Below, piece by piece: positions 1-8,485 of a DNA stretch of 48,238 bases. The DNA is taken from contig JAIPEE010000031.1 of NCBI GenBank assembly GCA_021737275.1, positions 1 through 48,238 on the forward strand, given 5' to 3'. The DNA is from Desulfobacterales bacterium (GTDB taxonomy: Bacteria > Desulfobacterota > Desulfobacteria > Desulfobacterales > JAIPEE01). The notes under the pieces were generated by a model that searched no databases, was not told the DNA's origin, and worked only from the letters and a program-made list of their open reading frames with translations. The number at the start of each line of letters is the position of its first letter. Position 1 is the stretch's first letter. A program made the translations under genes and the position numbers.

Positions 1-93
1 CCTCAAGGGCAACTTACCCTGACGATGAGCGCAAATAAAGCAGTTCGAAAAGATCTTCTTCATTTTCTCGACGTGTTGCAAAAAGCAGCATGA
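1..93 (+). CDS. C-terminal end of an unidentified protein (partial)
   Basis: Frame 1 is open from the window edge to a TGA at 91-93 and gives 30 residues ending in DVLQKAA. The stretch is amphipathic (residues such as VRKDLLHFLDVLQK) and looks like a terminal helix. It is too short to assign to a family. It converges with the minus-strand ygiQ gene, whose stop lies 41 bases further on, so a real gene end is plausible, but a chance open frame this short cannot be excluded. Confidence 0.4.
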   Translation, partial: PQGQLTLTMSANKAVRKDLLHFLDVLQKAA

Positions 94-134
94 TATACTG
101 AGAAAAAAGTTAAAATTTTATGCAACATTAGGGT

Positions 135-1961
135 TTATTTTGTTAATTTACCCAGCAACTTATCTGCGATGTCAGATTTATTCAGGTGGGCAAGTGTCTT
201 ACGAATCAATTGCCGGTTTTCCTTTTTATACCAGAAAAAGAACCGTCGCTGGTCTTTTTTATCCGGTACACTTACAGCCGTATAAACCTTTTTCATTGTA
301 TAGGGATGATATTCTGAGTAGTAGATCACACTCGAAAGTGTCATCGGCGTGGGTGTAAAATCTTGTATCTGCTCAAGTTTATATCCCAGTTTTTTTGTCT
401 CAAGAGCAAGATTAGCCATATCCGTGATTTCTGATCCGGGGTGGCTTGAAATAAAATAGGGTATCAATTGTTGTTTTAGCCCTGCCTTTTTGCATATCTG
501 ATCGAATTTTAACTTAAACGCTTGAAAGGTTTTAAAAGGGGGTTTTCGCATAATTTTTAGCACATCTTCGGATGTATGTTCCGGTGCAACTTTCAAACGG
601 CCCGAAACATGGTGTTTGATCAGGGTCTCAGTATATTCATCATAATGATTAAGTTTACTCTCTTCTCTATTTTTTGTAATAAGCATGTCATGACGAATGC
701 CGCTTCCCACAAATGCTTTCTTTACTTTCGGATGTGCGGATACACTTTTATAAATATCAATTAATGGTTTATGATTTGTATCAAGGTTATTGCAGATAGC
801 CGGATAGATACACGATGGCCTTGTACATTTATCACACGTTGACGGATCTTTACCGCTCATCATATACATATTGGCCGACGGACCGCCAAGATCACTGATA
901 TACCCTTTAAAATCAGGCATCCGGACAACCTGTTCAACTTCATACATGATAGAAGATTTTGAACGACTGCTAATGAATTTTCCCTGGTGTTCGGATATTG
1001 TACAAAAGCTGCATCCCCCAAAACACCCCCGATGCAAATTAATGGAAAACCGGATCATTTCAAATGCAGGGATGGCACCTCTCTTTTTATATTTGGGATG
1101 AGGGAGACGTGTATACGGTAATGCAAATGATGCATCAATCTCCTTTTCGGTCATTGTTTTATATGGCGGGTTAATAACCAGTGTCCGGCTTCCAACATTC
1201 TGAGCCAGACGTTTTGTATTGCATCGGTTTGACTCCTGCTCGATATATTTAAAGTTTTGAGCAAATGTTCTTTTACTTGTTATGCATGATTCATGGGAAG
1301 CCAACTCGAAAGTTTCCCATTTTTTATTTTTGGGAAGCGGTTCCGATTGCGATTGAAGAAATGCTGTTTGTGAAATTGTTTTAAGTGATGAAAAAGGAAC
1401 ACCTTTTACCAGCAGCCTGGCAATTTCCCGAAGGGGCTGCTCGCCCATTCCATAAATTAAAAGATCGGCACCACTATCGACAAGTATGGATGGTTTTAAC
1501 TGGTCGGACCAGTAGTCGTAATGGGTCACCCGCCTTAACGAAGCTTCAATTCCACCGATGATAACCGGTACATCCGGGAAAAGTTTTTTCAATATTTTGG
1601 AATACACCGTAGCCGCATAATCGGGACGAAAACCGGCCTTCCCGCCGGGCGTGTATGCATCAGTTGATCTGAGCCTTTTAGTTGCAGTATAATGATTGAC
1701 CATCGGATCCATGCATCCGGATGAAATACCGAAAAACAGTCTTGGCTTACCCATCTTTTTAAAATCACGAAGATCATCCTGCCAGTTTGGTTGTGGAATT
1801 ATGGCTACTCTGAGTCCTTCTGATTCCAAAACCCTGCCGATCACAGCATGCCCGAATGACGGGTGATCAACATAGGCGTCACCGGAAATAAGAATTATGT
1901 CCAATTCATCCCAGCCCCGTGCATCAACTTCTTTTTTTGTGATCGGCAACCATCCGGTCAT
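135..1961 (-). CDS. ygiQ: YgiQ family radical SAM protein
   Basis: This is a 608-residue member of the YgiQ (UPF0313) radical SAM family. The N-terminal third (to about residue 250) has the family's cobalamin-binding-like fold, with motifs such as ISGDAYVDHPSFG near the start and GGIEASLRR around 136-144. The radical SAM core carries the canonical CxxxCxxC cluster motif at C313, C317 and C320, which should bind a 4Fe-4S cluster and S-adenosylmethionine. A further cysteine group lies downstream (CDKCTRPSCIYPAIC), as is typical of the family. The length fits the shorter anaerobe versions; the E. coli protein is longer. The ATG at 1961 is preceded by AGGAG at a slightly long spacing. The family's physiological reaction is not known. 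It appears monocistronic. Confidence 0.93.
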   Translation of the reverse strand: MTGWLPITKKEVDARGWDELDIILISGDAYVDHPSFGHAVIGRVLESEGLRVAIIPQPNWQDDLRDFKKMGKPRLFFGISSGCMDPMVNHYTATKRLRSTDAYTPGGKAGFRPDYAATVYSKILKKLFPDVPVIIGGIEASLRRVTHYDYWSDQLKPSILVDSGADLLIYGMGEQPLREIARLLVKGVPFSSLKTISQTAFLQSQSEPLPKNKKWETFELASHESCITSKRTFAQNFKYIEQESNRCNTKRLAQNVGSRTLVINPPYKTMTEKEIDASFALPYTRLPHPKYKKRGAIPAFEMIRFSINLHRGCFGGCSFCTISEHQGKFISSRSKSSIMYEVEQVVRMPDFKGYISDLGGPSANMYMMSGKDPSTCDKCTRPSCIYPAICNNLDTNHKPLIDIYKSVSAHPKVKKAFVGSGIRHDMLITKNREESKLNHYDEYTETLIKHHVSGRLKVAPEHTSEDVLKIMRKPPFKTFQAFKLKFDQICKKAGLKQQLIPYFISSHPGSEITDMANLALETKKLGYKLEQIQDFTPTPMTLSSVIYYSEYHPYTMKKVYTAVSVPDKKDQRRFFFWYKKENRQLIRKTLAHLNKSDIADKLLGKLTK

Positions 1962-2068
1962 ATAGGATAATTCTCCTGATTTTCCATTAACTGACTTATG
2001 GCTAATATGTTTAACAAATTAAGAGATTTAGGGCAAGTATATCATTTTTTCTTATAAAATAATGAAGA

Positions 2069-2101
2069 AACCCGACCCTTGAGAGTGGAGAGGATCGGGT
2101 T
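2069..2101 (-). terminator. Candidate terminator after the HD-GYP gene
   Basis: On the minus strand AACCCGAtCC pairs with GGGTCGGGTT around a 13-base loop and is followed by TTTCTTC. It lies about 30 bases beyond the HD-GYP stop. The stem has one imperfection and the T tract is interrupted, so it is a moderate candidate. Confidence 0.55.
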
Positions 2102-2131
2102 AATATATTCGAACAATAAACGACAAAAAGA

Positions 2132-3626
2132 TCAGGCTGTCTCACGTGTAAGAAAAACAGCAGGCTGTATACCAAAGTTACCGGGGTGAAAGCTTTCAAT
2201 AACCTTTTTAAGGTGTTTGCCGGTTCGAGAGTTTTTTATGGAAAGATCAACCGCTTCACCCTTAATATACTTTCCCTCCCGGCTCTCATCTTTTTTGATG
2301 AGAATGATTTTTGGCAGATCATTTTCATCAATACCGGGCGGTTCTTCCACAATACCGAGTTCTCCACTATCAAGTTTTACGACCGTACCAATTGGATATG
2401 CACCCATCATATTTATAAACGCCTTTAACAGAAGCGGATCAAAATCTTTTCCAATTTTATCTGTCATTAGTTTCAATGCACGATCCGGGCTTAAAGAATG
2501 TTTACGATATTTTCGGGGAGATGTAATCGCATCAAAACAATCGGTTATCGTCAAAATGCTACCGAACAGACTGATGGCCTGTTTTCCATCCACATACGGA
2601 TAGCCGGTAAGGTCAAATTTCATATGGTGTTCTATTGGTGGTAAAAGAAATGGACGATTTAAGTTTTCTGGGTGCATTCATTTTAATAATATGACGAACA
2701 CTATCAAGGGAATGCTGTTGCATTCTTTCAAATTCATCATCATTCAGTTTTCCGGGTTTATTCAATATTTCCTGGGGAACATCTACTTTTCCCAGATCAT
2801 GGAAAAGACCGCATATTCCCAGTTTGAGCAATGGCTCTTTAGACAAACCAATATATTTTCCCAGGCACATGGAGAGAATGGCAACATTCACTGAATGTGT
2901 ATATGTATAGTCATCATAATCCTTGATTGTACTCATGCTGATTAAAACAGGATCATCTTGCAGAACAAGCTCAACCATATTCTGAACCATCCGAATTGAT
3001 TTACGGATACCGGCTGGTTTTCGAGCTGCAATCTTGGTTACAACTTCTTTTATTGAACTTAACGCATAAGAGTAAGAGATTTTGGCTTTTTTAATCTGCT
3101 CCGCCTTTTTGGATAAAGCAATTTTTTCAAGTGATGCACTTTCTGAACCGGTATCCTGTCTGTGGAGAATTTCGGTCCAGATAAATTCTGATTGCTGAAT
3201 CCGGTCAAAAATATACTCCTGGGGTTCATCCTTTTTACCGGCATTATAAAACATACGGACAAACTCAAGAACCTGGTGCATCTCGGCTTCAATAATTGAA
3301 GGATAGAATCGAATCCCCTGAATCTGCCTCTTTTCAATAAGCTGAATAATCTCCTGCATTACACCGGAAAGTTCTTTACGGAAATAGAGTTGTTCATCCT
3401 GAAGGTATATTCGGCCGGTTGAAATCTGAATGTCTACAACATCGGAATCTTCAAAACAGGTGTTCAGTGAATTAAGAAAATTATTGAGACATGATTTAAC
3501 TGTCTGGTTTTTATCATCATGCACTCTGGCGGTTTGAATCAATCTGTAAAATCCGTTAACCAGATCCTCCCTCAGTTGTTTTAACTCAATATCAGATTTA
3601 ATTTCAGATTTTTTGTTATCATTCAT
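2132..3626 (-). pseudogene. HD-GYP domain phosphodiesterase-like protein, frameshifted
   Basis: Two minus-strand reading frames together make one HD-GYP protein of about 495 residues. The first (3626 to 2613) has an N-terminal domain of about 180 residues and the first half of the HD-GYP domain: YTHSVNV with H244, HDLGK at 276-280, and H305. The second frame (to 2132) carries the rest: EHHMKFDLTGYP, then DCFDAITSPRKYR, then a C-terminal tail. The switch falls between 2613 and about 2677. Removing one T from the TTTCTTTT run near 2650-2657 (minus strand) would join them as KSSILLPPIEHH, a smooth family-like sequence. HD-GYP proteins usually hydrolyse cyclic di-GMP. Here the usual HHERxDGxGYP is HHMKFDLTGYP, so activity is uncertain even if the frame is restored. 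The ATG overlaps the stop of the upstream HEAT gene by one base (TAATG). A sequencing error or a true lesion are both possible. Confidence 0.85.
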
Positions 3627-5350
3627 TATTGGTTACCCTCCACACATTTATAGGCTTTTCTAACCGTTGGAATTAAACTTTTAGATGCTTTTTTCAGCAA
3701 ATCATCCGCGGTTTTGAGAGAGAGTCCCTGCAAGGCAATACAGGCGCCCTGGCGGTGTAGAAATCGCCGGGCACTGATATTAAATTTTTCCTTAAAAAGG
3801 ATATCAGATAAATATTCGATCGAATAATCGGAACCACATTTACCCAGTACCCTGTAGCAATCTAGAATATACGGGTTACAGTCATTTTTGGAATCAGGGC
3901 TTGTGAGACGATTTAATAACAGTTGTTCAATATCTTGGTTTCGCTGTCTGCCCATAAATTTTAAAAGAAGTTGTTTTACCTCATCGTCAGGATCATCCAA
4001 AAGGAAAAACAGTTGATTTATATTATCAAAACCTTTTTTAATTAAGGCCTTTAGTGCATCTTTACGTGCACGTTCAGATGGATGGCGTAATATCCTTAAT
4101 AGCATTTTGACTGCAGAATCACCTTCTATCCGATTCAAAACAAAGGCAATATTTCGGGCAACTGATGTCTGGGGGTTGGAAAGAAGTTGTTGTAACGGCA
4201 AATTGTCCAGTCTGGCCTGTTGCGTGATTACATCAATAATCATCACACGCAAAGGCTCGGAAGAAATTTTTGACAACATCGGCAGCAATGATAATATACA
4301 TTTCGGCCTCAAAAACATGAGTATTTGCCTTAACACATTATGGAGCGTTGCATCCTGCGGGGGAATTGCCGGCCAGAGGCATTCCAGTACTTTAATAAAC
4401 TTATAGTCTGAGATATCCTGATAAAACTTTTCGATAAGCGACTGCGACCATGGATAAGCGTTTTCAAGATCCCCTCTGATTTTTCCAAGGTTTTTCAAAA
4501 ACAATAATACTTCAATAAACTCACTTTCTATAAGGGCCTTTCCGAGTTCCTCTTTCATGAATTCAAGGATATTTGAAAAGTCGTTTTCTTTATCCTGTTT
4601 CCGCAAAATATATAAAAGTACATCAAAAACATCTTCTGCGGATTCTTTTTTAATCTCCTCAGCAACTCTCATCTGAAGCAGATTTTTTTCATCTTCGCTT
4701 AACCGCCAGTCGTTTACATCTATAATGTTTAAAGATACATTCAGTAAAGGATTTTTTATATTACTGTCACCACCGGAAACTACCGGGTCCGCCTCATCTT
4801 TTCCTTTAAGCCTGAACCCTTCCATCTCGCCCTGACGTTCCAGAAAAAGATCATATAGGGGTTCAGCTTCCCACAACATATCTGTGGCGAGATATTCAAA
4901 ATTCGATAAATTCATATCCCACAGAGCTGTTACCAGGTCGCCTTCAGGCTCTTCCTGAGATGCCGCATGCTGGTTTATAACCCTCAAAATGCCTGAGAGT
5001 TCCTCTTGTTCAATCCCCTGATTAAACGCTATACGTTGAATTCCATCTTTGTAGAAAATGAAAGCAGGGTTTGTTTCATCAGCTTCGCCCTTAAAAACAA
5101 CCTCTTCTTCAAATAAAAAATGATCGTTTTTTACGTAAATCTGAAGGCATTGATGTTTTTCCAAAAAACCGGTTAACCGATTTTCAAGATTTGAAACCGA
5201 TGATACGGACGCTTCATGGCCTTCAGGATAGAGGGAAATATTTTTTAGTGCCAGTGAAAAAGTAGAGATAATATTTTTTACAGTTTGCAGTGTTTGAGGG
5301 TCTGAAGTAATTTTCCGGGGTGACGCTTTTTCTTGCATTTTGATTTGCAT
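3626..5350 (-). CDS. HEAT-repeat protein with an N-terminal domain like that of its HD-GYP partner
   Basis: This 574-residue soluble protein has two parts. Residues 15 to about 200 form a domain with SLYPEGHEA followed by predicted strands (LQIYVKND, FLFEEEVV); a similar layout (IQISTGRIYLQDEQLYF) opens the adjacent HD-GYP protein. Residues from about 320 onward are alpha-helical HEAT-like repeats, for example LLRILRHPSERARKDALKAL and LFFLLDDPDDEVKQLLLKFM. No catalytic motif is visible. It is translationally coupled to the HD-GYP gene (one-base overlap), so the two probably form a signalling or scaffold pair. Its ligand is unknown. The ATG at 5350 is used, though the one at 5338 is an alternative, as neither has a strong ribosome binding site. 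Confidence 0.8.
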   Translation of the reverse strand: MQIKMQEKASPRKITSDPQTLQTVKNIISTFSLALKNISLYPEGHEASVSSVSNLENRLTGFLEKHQCLQIYVKNDHFLFEEEVVFKGEADETNPAFIFYKDGIQRIAFNQGIEQEELSGILRVINQHAASQEEPEGDLVTALWDMNLSNFEYLATDMLWEAEPLYDLFLERQGEMEGFRLKGKDEADPVVSGGDSNIKNPLLNVSLNIIDVNDWRLSEDEKNLLQMRVAEEIKKESAEDVFDVLLYILRKQDKENDFSNILEFMKEELGKALIESEFIEVLLFLKNLGKIRGDLENAYPWSQSLIEKFYQDISDYKFIKVLECLWPAIPPQDATLHNVLRQILMFLRPKCILSLLPMLSKISSEPLRVMIIDVITQQARLDNLPLQQLLSNPQTSVARNIAFVLNRIEGDSAVKMLLRILRHPSERARKDALKALIKKGFDNINQLFFLLDDPDDEVKQLLLKFMGRQRNQDIEQLLLNRLTSPDSKNDCNPYILDCYRVLGKCGSDYSIEYLSDILFKEKFNISARRFLHRQGACIALQGLSLKTADDLLKKASKSLIPTVRKAYKCVEGNQ

Positions 5351-5621
5351 CAGGGTTTTCCGTTATATAATTTTGGTACTGCTCAAATCTAAAAGTTATT
5401 AAACATAATATTTATCTTTCTTTTGAAAACCAAAACAAGGTTTTCCGAATTATCTGATATATTCATCCGGTTAAAATTTTTACATGCCTTGTACGCGTAT
5501 CAAAAATCTAATTTTTAGAGTTACTCTGTATATATAACATACGTCAAATTGAGTGGCAAGAATATGTTTAAAGCGTTTTATCTTTCTAAATAAATTTCGT
5601 TCGGGTATCCATGCCAATTTT
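5351..5621. other. Non-coding stretch between the HEAT gene and the corrinoid remnant
   Basis: AT-rich sequence upstream of the HEAT-repeat gene. It presumably holds that gene's promoter, but I found no convincing -35/-10 pair or hairpin. Confidence 0.4.
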
Positions 5622-5753
5622 TCAGGTAGCCGGTAACTGATGCCATGCCGGTGCAACAGCGCCTGGTGCATCAGCACTGTAGCCGTCAACATTAATTTTA
5701 TCGGCATAGGCCCGAGTTACAGATGCTCTTCCACTAAAAACGTTGGTATCCAT
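5622..5753 (-). pseudogene. Remnant of an MttC/MtbC-type corrinoid protein (C-terminal end only)
   Basis: Directly after the mttB stop (5761-5763) a short open frame of 43 codons includes SVTRAYADKINVDGYSADAP followed by GAV. This matches the extreme C-terminus of the B12-binding domain of methyltransferase corrinoid proteins, which characteristically reads GGAPVT..(Y/F)A.(K/E)IGADGYA.DA..AV. The cobalt-ligating DxHxxG motif, the four-helix domain and everything before the last strand are absent. The tail after GAV (APAWHQLPAT) no longer looks like the family's closing helix. I infer that an mttC-like gene lay downstream of mttB and was lost by internal deletion. It is not expected to be functional. 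Confidence 0.65.
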
Positions 5754-5760
5754 TATCGTT

Positions 5761-7194
5761 TCACTTATACTTTTTGGCTCGCTTACAAATCTTTTCCAGC
5801 TCTTTTTCCACATCTTCTCCAAGTGTTAACGGCCGGTGATTTTTTAAGATATCTTCAACTTTTTCTCCGGCCTCTTCCATCATCGATTTTTTACCGGCAG
5901 CCTCCCATGTCTCATACGAATCATGGAGACCAAAACTGCTCATGTACCACTCTCCGTCACGTACCGCCTTAACGGTAGACATTTCAGTAAGAAAGTTACC
6001 GTTGGGGCCAACCTTATCAATAACATCATCCAGCCACTTATCTTCCTCTGTCACAATTCCACGATGAGCACGGACATTCATTCTGAAAATTTCAGCATCA
6101 ATAATGAGCTGCTCCAGGCTGAGTATCATGGAACCGCCAAGTAAACCTGGCCCTACCAGTAAATCCGGCCAGGCCAGAACCGGCATCATGATATTCAGTG
6201 ACCGCTCATAACTTGACTGAATGCCTGGCATATGCTGATCTGTCGTAAAGCCGGTCGCCTGAACCGGCAAATTGTAATATCTGCCCATCTCCGTTGCAGC
6301 AGCACCCAGGATTGAATTTTCTATGGCACCGCTGCCGTACTTTCCGGTTCGGGGATTCATGACCGAAAACTCTCCCGCATAAATAACAGGTGTTCCAGGT
6401 GAGGCCGCCTGTAAAAGACATAAAATGGATAACACCTCACAATTCCCCTGAATAATTGTTGATATCAGACTTGCCGGCGCGGTTGCTCCCATGAGTGGCA
6501 AGGTTTCAATTGCAACCGGTATATCCCATCCTGTTAATTCCAGATAGGCATCTGTGTAAGGGCCGTCTATAAACAGCGGAGACTCCGGGCAGAGCAGAAA
6601 AGAAAAAGGGTGTGTTTTCCGAATTGTATCCTTGTCTCCGAAAACAGTTTGCATAACCTCAAGCAACCACGGTGCCTGTTTTGGTGAATAGATGACATCC
6701 TGGATATGTTTTGAAAAATTTCTGAACAGAAGCCTGAGATATGAGACATAATCCCCGATTGTAGTGCCCCTGTCTGCAGCATCCACCATAGTCCAGTAAA
6801 CACCTACTTCGTCCAGTGCATCACCGATTATGGTTGCTTCAAGCCAGTCTTGCATAGTGGCCGTCCGACGTTCACCGGTTTTACGATCCAGAGTCATCGT
6901 CGCTTCACCATCTAAGACAAGTTTGCAATCTCCCCCGTTCATCTGAAGCACTGAGTCAGGCCTGCGAGCACCTAAACCAAATTCCTTGGGGGCAAGTCGA
7001 ATGGATTCCTCAACCAGATCACGCGGATAACGAACCATATGCGTGTTCTCATCAACATCTGCTCCGGCTTTTTTCAAAAATTCACGACCTTTAAAGGTAT
7101 CCACTTTGACACCGGTGCGAGAAAGAATCTCAAGGGATCTTTCATGAACCTTATCCAACTCTTTATTTGACAATACCTTTAGTAATGATTCCAT
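5761..7194 (-). CDS. MttB-family (non-pyrrolysine) trimethylamine/betaine-type methyltransferase
   Basis: At 477 residues this is a full-length member of the MttB superfamily. It opens with the characteristic LSNKELDKVHERSLEILSRTG and contains GARRPDSVL, a DGEATMTLDRKTGERR segment, and SFLLCPESPLFIDGPYTD. No in-frame amber codon interrupts it, so it belongs with the non-Pyl enzymes that demethylate quaternary amines such as glycine betaine, proline betaine or carnitine and pass the methyl group to a corrinoid protein. The substrate cannot be read from the sequence. It is the last gene of a three-gene operon, 15 bases after the SDH-like gene. Its ribosome binding site is weak, suggesting translational coupling. 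The corrinoid gene expected downstream survives only as a fragment, so a partner protein must come from elsewhere. Confidence 0.9.
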   Translation of the reverse strand: MESLLKVLSNKELDKVHERSLEILSRTGVKVDTFKGREFLKKAGADVDENTHMVRYPRDLVEESIRLAPKEFGLGARRPDSVLQMNGGDCKLVLDGEATMTLDRKTGERRTATMQDWLEATIIGDALDEVGVYWTMVDAADRGTTIGDYVSYLRLLFRNFSKHIQDVIYSPKQAPWLLEVMQTVFGDKDTIRKTHPFSFLLCPESPLFIDGPYTDAYLELTGWDIPVAIETLPLMGATAPASLISTIIQGNCEVLSILCLLQAASPGTPVIYAGEFSVMNPRTGKYGSGAIENSILGAAATEMGRYYNLPVQATGFTTDQHMPGIQSSYERSLNIMMPVLAWPDLLVGPGLLGGSMILSLEQLIIDAEIFRMNVRAHRGIVTEEDKWLDDVIDKVGPNGNFLTEMSTVKAVRDGEWYMSSFGLHDSYETWEAAGKKSMMEEAGEKVEDILKNHRPLTLGEDVEKELEKICKRAKKYK

Positions 7195-7209
7195 AAAATA
7201 CTCGACTGG

Positions 7210-8427
7210 TTAATCTTCATAAAACTCAACCGTAACACCAAGTTTAGCAAGCTCATCAAAGTAGTATTTGCGTGCCTCGGAATTTAATGCCTCCGGTGTA
7301 ACAGCACCCTTAGCAGTAATGACATCGTTAACCATAGTTTTTGTAAATACGGCTGCACATTGACCTGTGCTATATGACTCATGGCTCAGGCCTGATTTTT
7401 CAAATGCCTCCTGAAGGCCGGGAGCAATCGCATAGGCATCAATGGTAACATCCTTACCGTCTCTTGTACCGATTACTCTTGCCAGAAAAGCGCCATCTTC
7501 AGAAACCATTCCCTCATCAATAATGGCCCGGATCTCTTCAGGATACTTGGGTGCCGGTGGTGAAGCCGCAATAATAACATCAAATGGCGCAACTTTTACG
7601 CCTTTAACATCAATGGGTTCATGCGAAAGAAGGCCCATTTTATAAAGTTCCTGGGATTTTATTACAGAAGGACCGCCATATTTGAAAGATATATTTTTTA
7701 CACCCTTAAGATATTTATCGGCCAGAAGGCCCATTGATACAGGTTCATCGTGTGCGTGGTCAAACATGCATATCTCTTCATCAATTCCTCTGAATTTCAT
7801 CATAACAGGCCGATTGAAAGGTTTGCCTTCTACAATCTTACCGTCAATATAACTGTAGGTTTCCATACACATATCACCCAGAGCGATCTCAGGAGACCAC
7901 CAGAACAGGACATGTTTTTTCGATACAACGGCATCGTAAATATGAATTTCAATGGTATCGACCGTATCAAGCCGATCAACAGCCTCCCTTGTCATTACAT
8001 TGCTTAAGCCCGGTGCCGAACCTGTGCCGATTAATGCAGTAAGACCTTTATCTTCAAACATTTTACTCCAGTTTAGCAGAACATTTTTATAACCTGCAAC
8101 ATAATCATCACCAACCGAATAGGGACCTGCCATATCCTGATAATTGGCGTCTACTGCAAGGGCCGCTTCCATGATAGTGAAGTTAAAATCTGTTGTACAA
8201 CCGTTTACAATAAGGTCTGCACCCTCGGCTACGGCGATTACACTTTTTACATCTCTTGCATCCACCTGAACAGCTTTTGCTTTAGTCAGTGTATCTTCAA
8301 GAGATTTAGCTGCCTTGAAATCATAGTCTGCACAAACAATCTCAGACACGACGGGATCTTCATCCAGTCGTTTGGCAATCGTACTTCCCTGTGCACCAAC
8401 ACCAATAATTACAATTTTCTTACCCAT
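7210..8427 (-). CDS. Saccharopine dehydrogenase-family NAD(P)-dependent oxidoreductase
   Basis: This 405-residue protein begins with a Rossmann nucleotide-binding motif, IVIIGVGAQGSTIAKRL (residues 4-20). ADYDF follows at the end of the second strand, where an acidic residue suggests NAD preference. The VDARD segment and the TGSAPGLSN motif (about 134-142) are typical of the saccharopine dehydrogenase and carboxynorspermidine dehydrogenase group, which oxidise or reduce C-N bonds of opine-like secondary amines. It sits between two MttB-family genes, 58 bases after the first and 15 before the second. A strong GGGAGAG precedes its ATG. I infer that it acts on the demethylated amine produced by the flanking methyltransferases, or on a related amino acid; the actual substrate is unknown. 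Confidence 0.85.
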   Translation of the reverse strand: MGKKIVIIGVGAQGSTIAKRLDEDPVVSEIVCADYDFKAAKSLEDTLTKAKAVQVDARDVKSVIAVAEGADLIVNGCTTDFNFTIMEAALAVDANYQDMAGPYSVGDDYVAGYKNVLLNWSKMFEDKGLTALIGTGSAPGLSNVMTREAVDRLDTVDTIEIHIYDAVVSKKHVLFWWSPEIALGDMCMETYSYIDGKIVEGKPFNRPVMMKFRGIDEEICMFDHAHDEPVSMGLLADKYLKGVKNISFKYGGPSVIKSQELYKMGLLSHEPIDVKGVKVAPFDVIIAASPPAPKYPEEIRAIIDEGMVSEDGAFLARVIGTRDGKDVTIDAYAIAPGLQEAFEKSGLSHESYSTGQCAAVFTKTMVNDVITAKGAVTPEALNSEARKYYFDELAKLGVTVEFYED

Positions 8428-8485
8428 GTTTTCTCTCCCGTTTAAAATTACAGTTTTATTTTATCAAGAACATATCACACTAATA

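Noticed and set aside
5480-5707. Open minus-strand frame of 75 codons overlapping the corrinoid remnant
   Set aside because: It is in a different frame from the recognisable corrinoid sequence and shows no family features.
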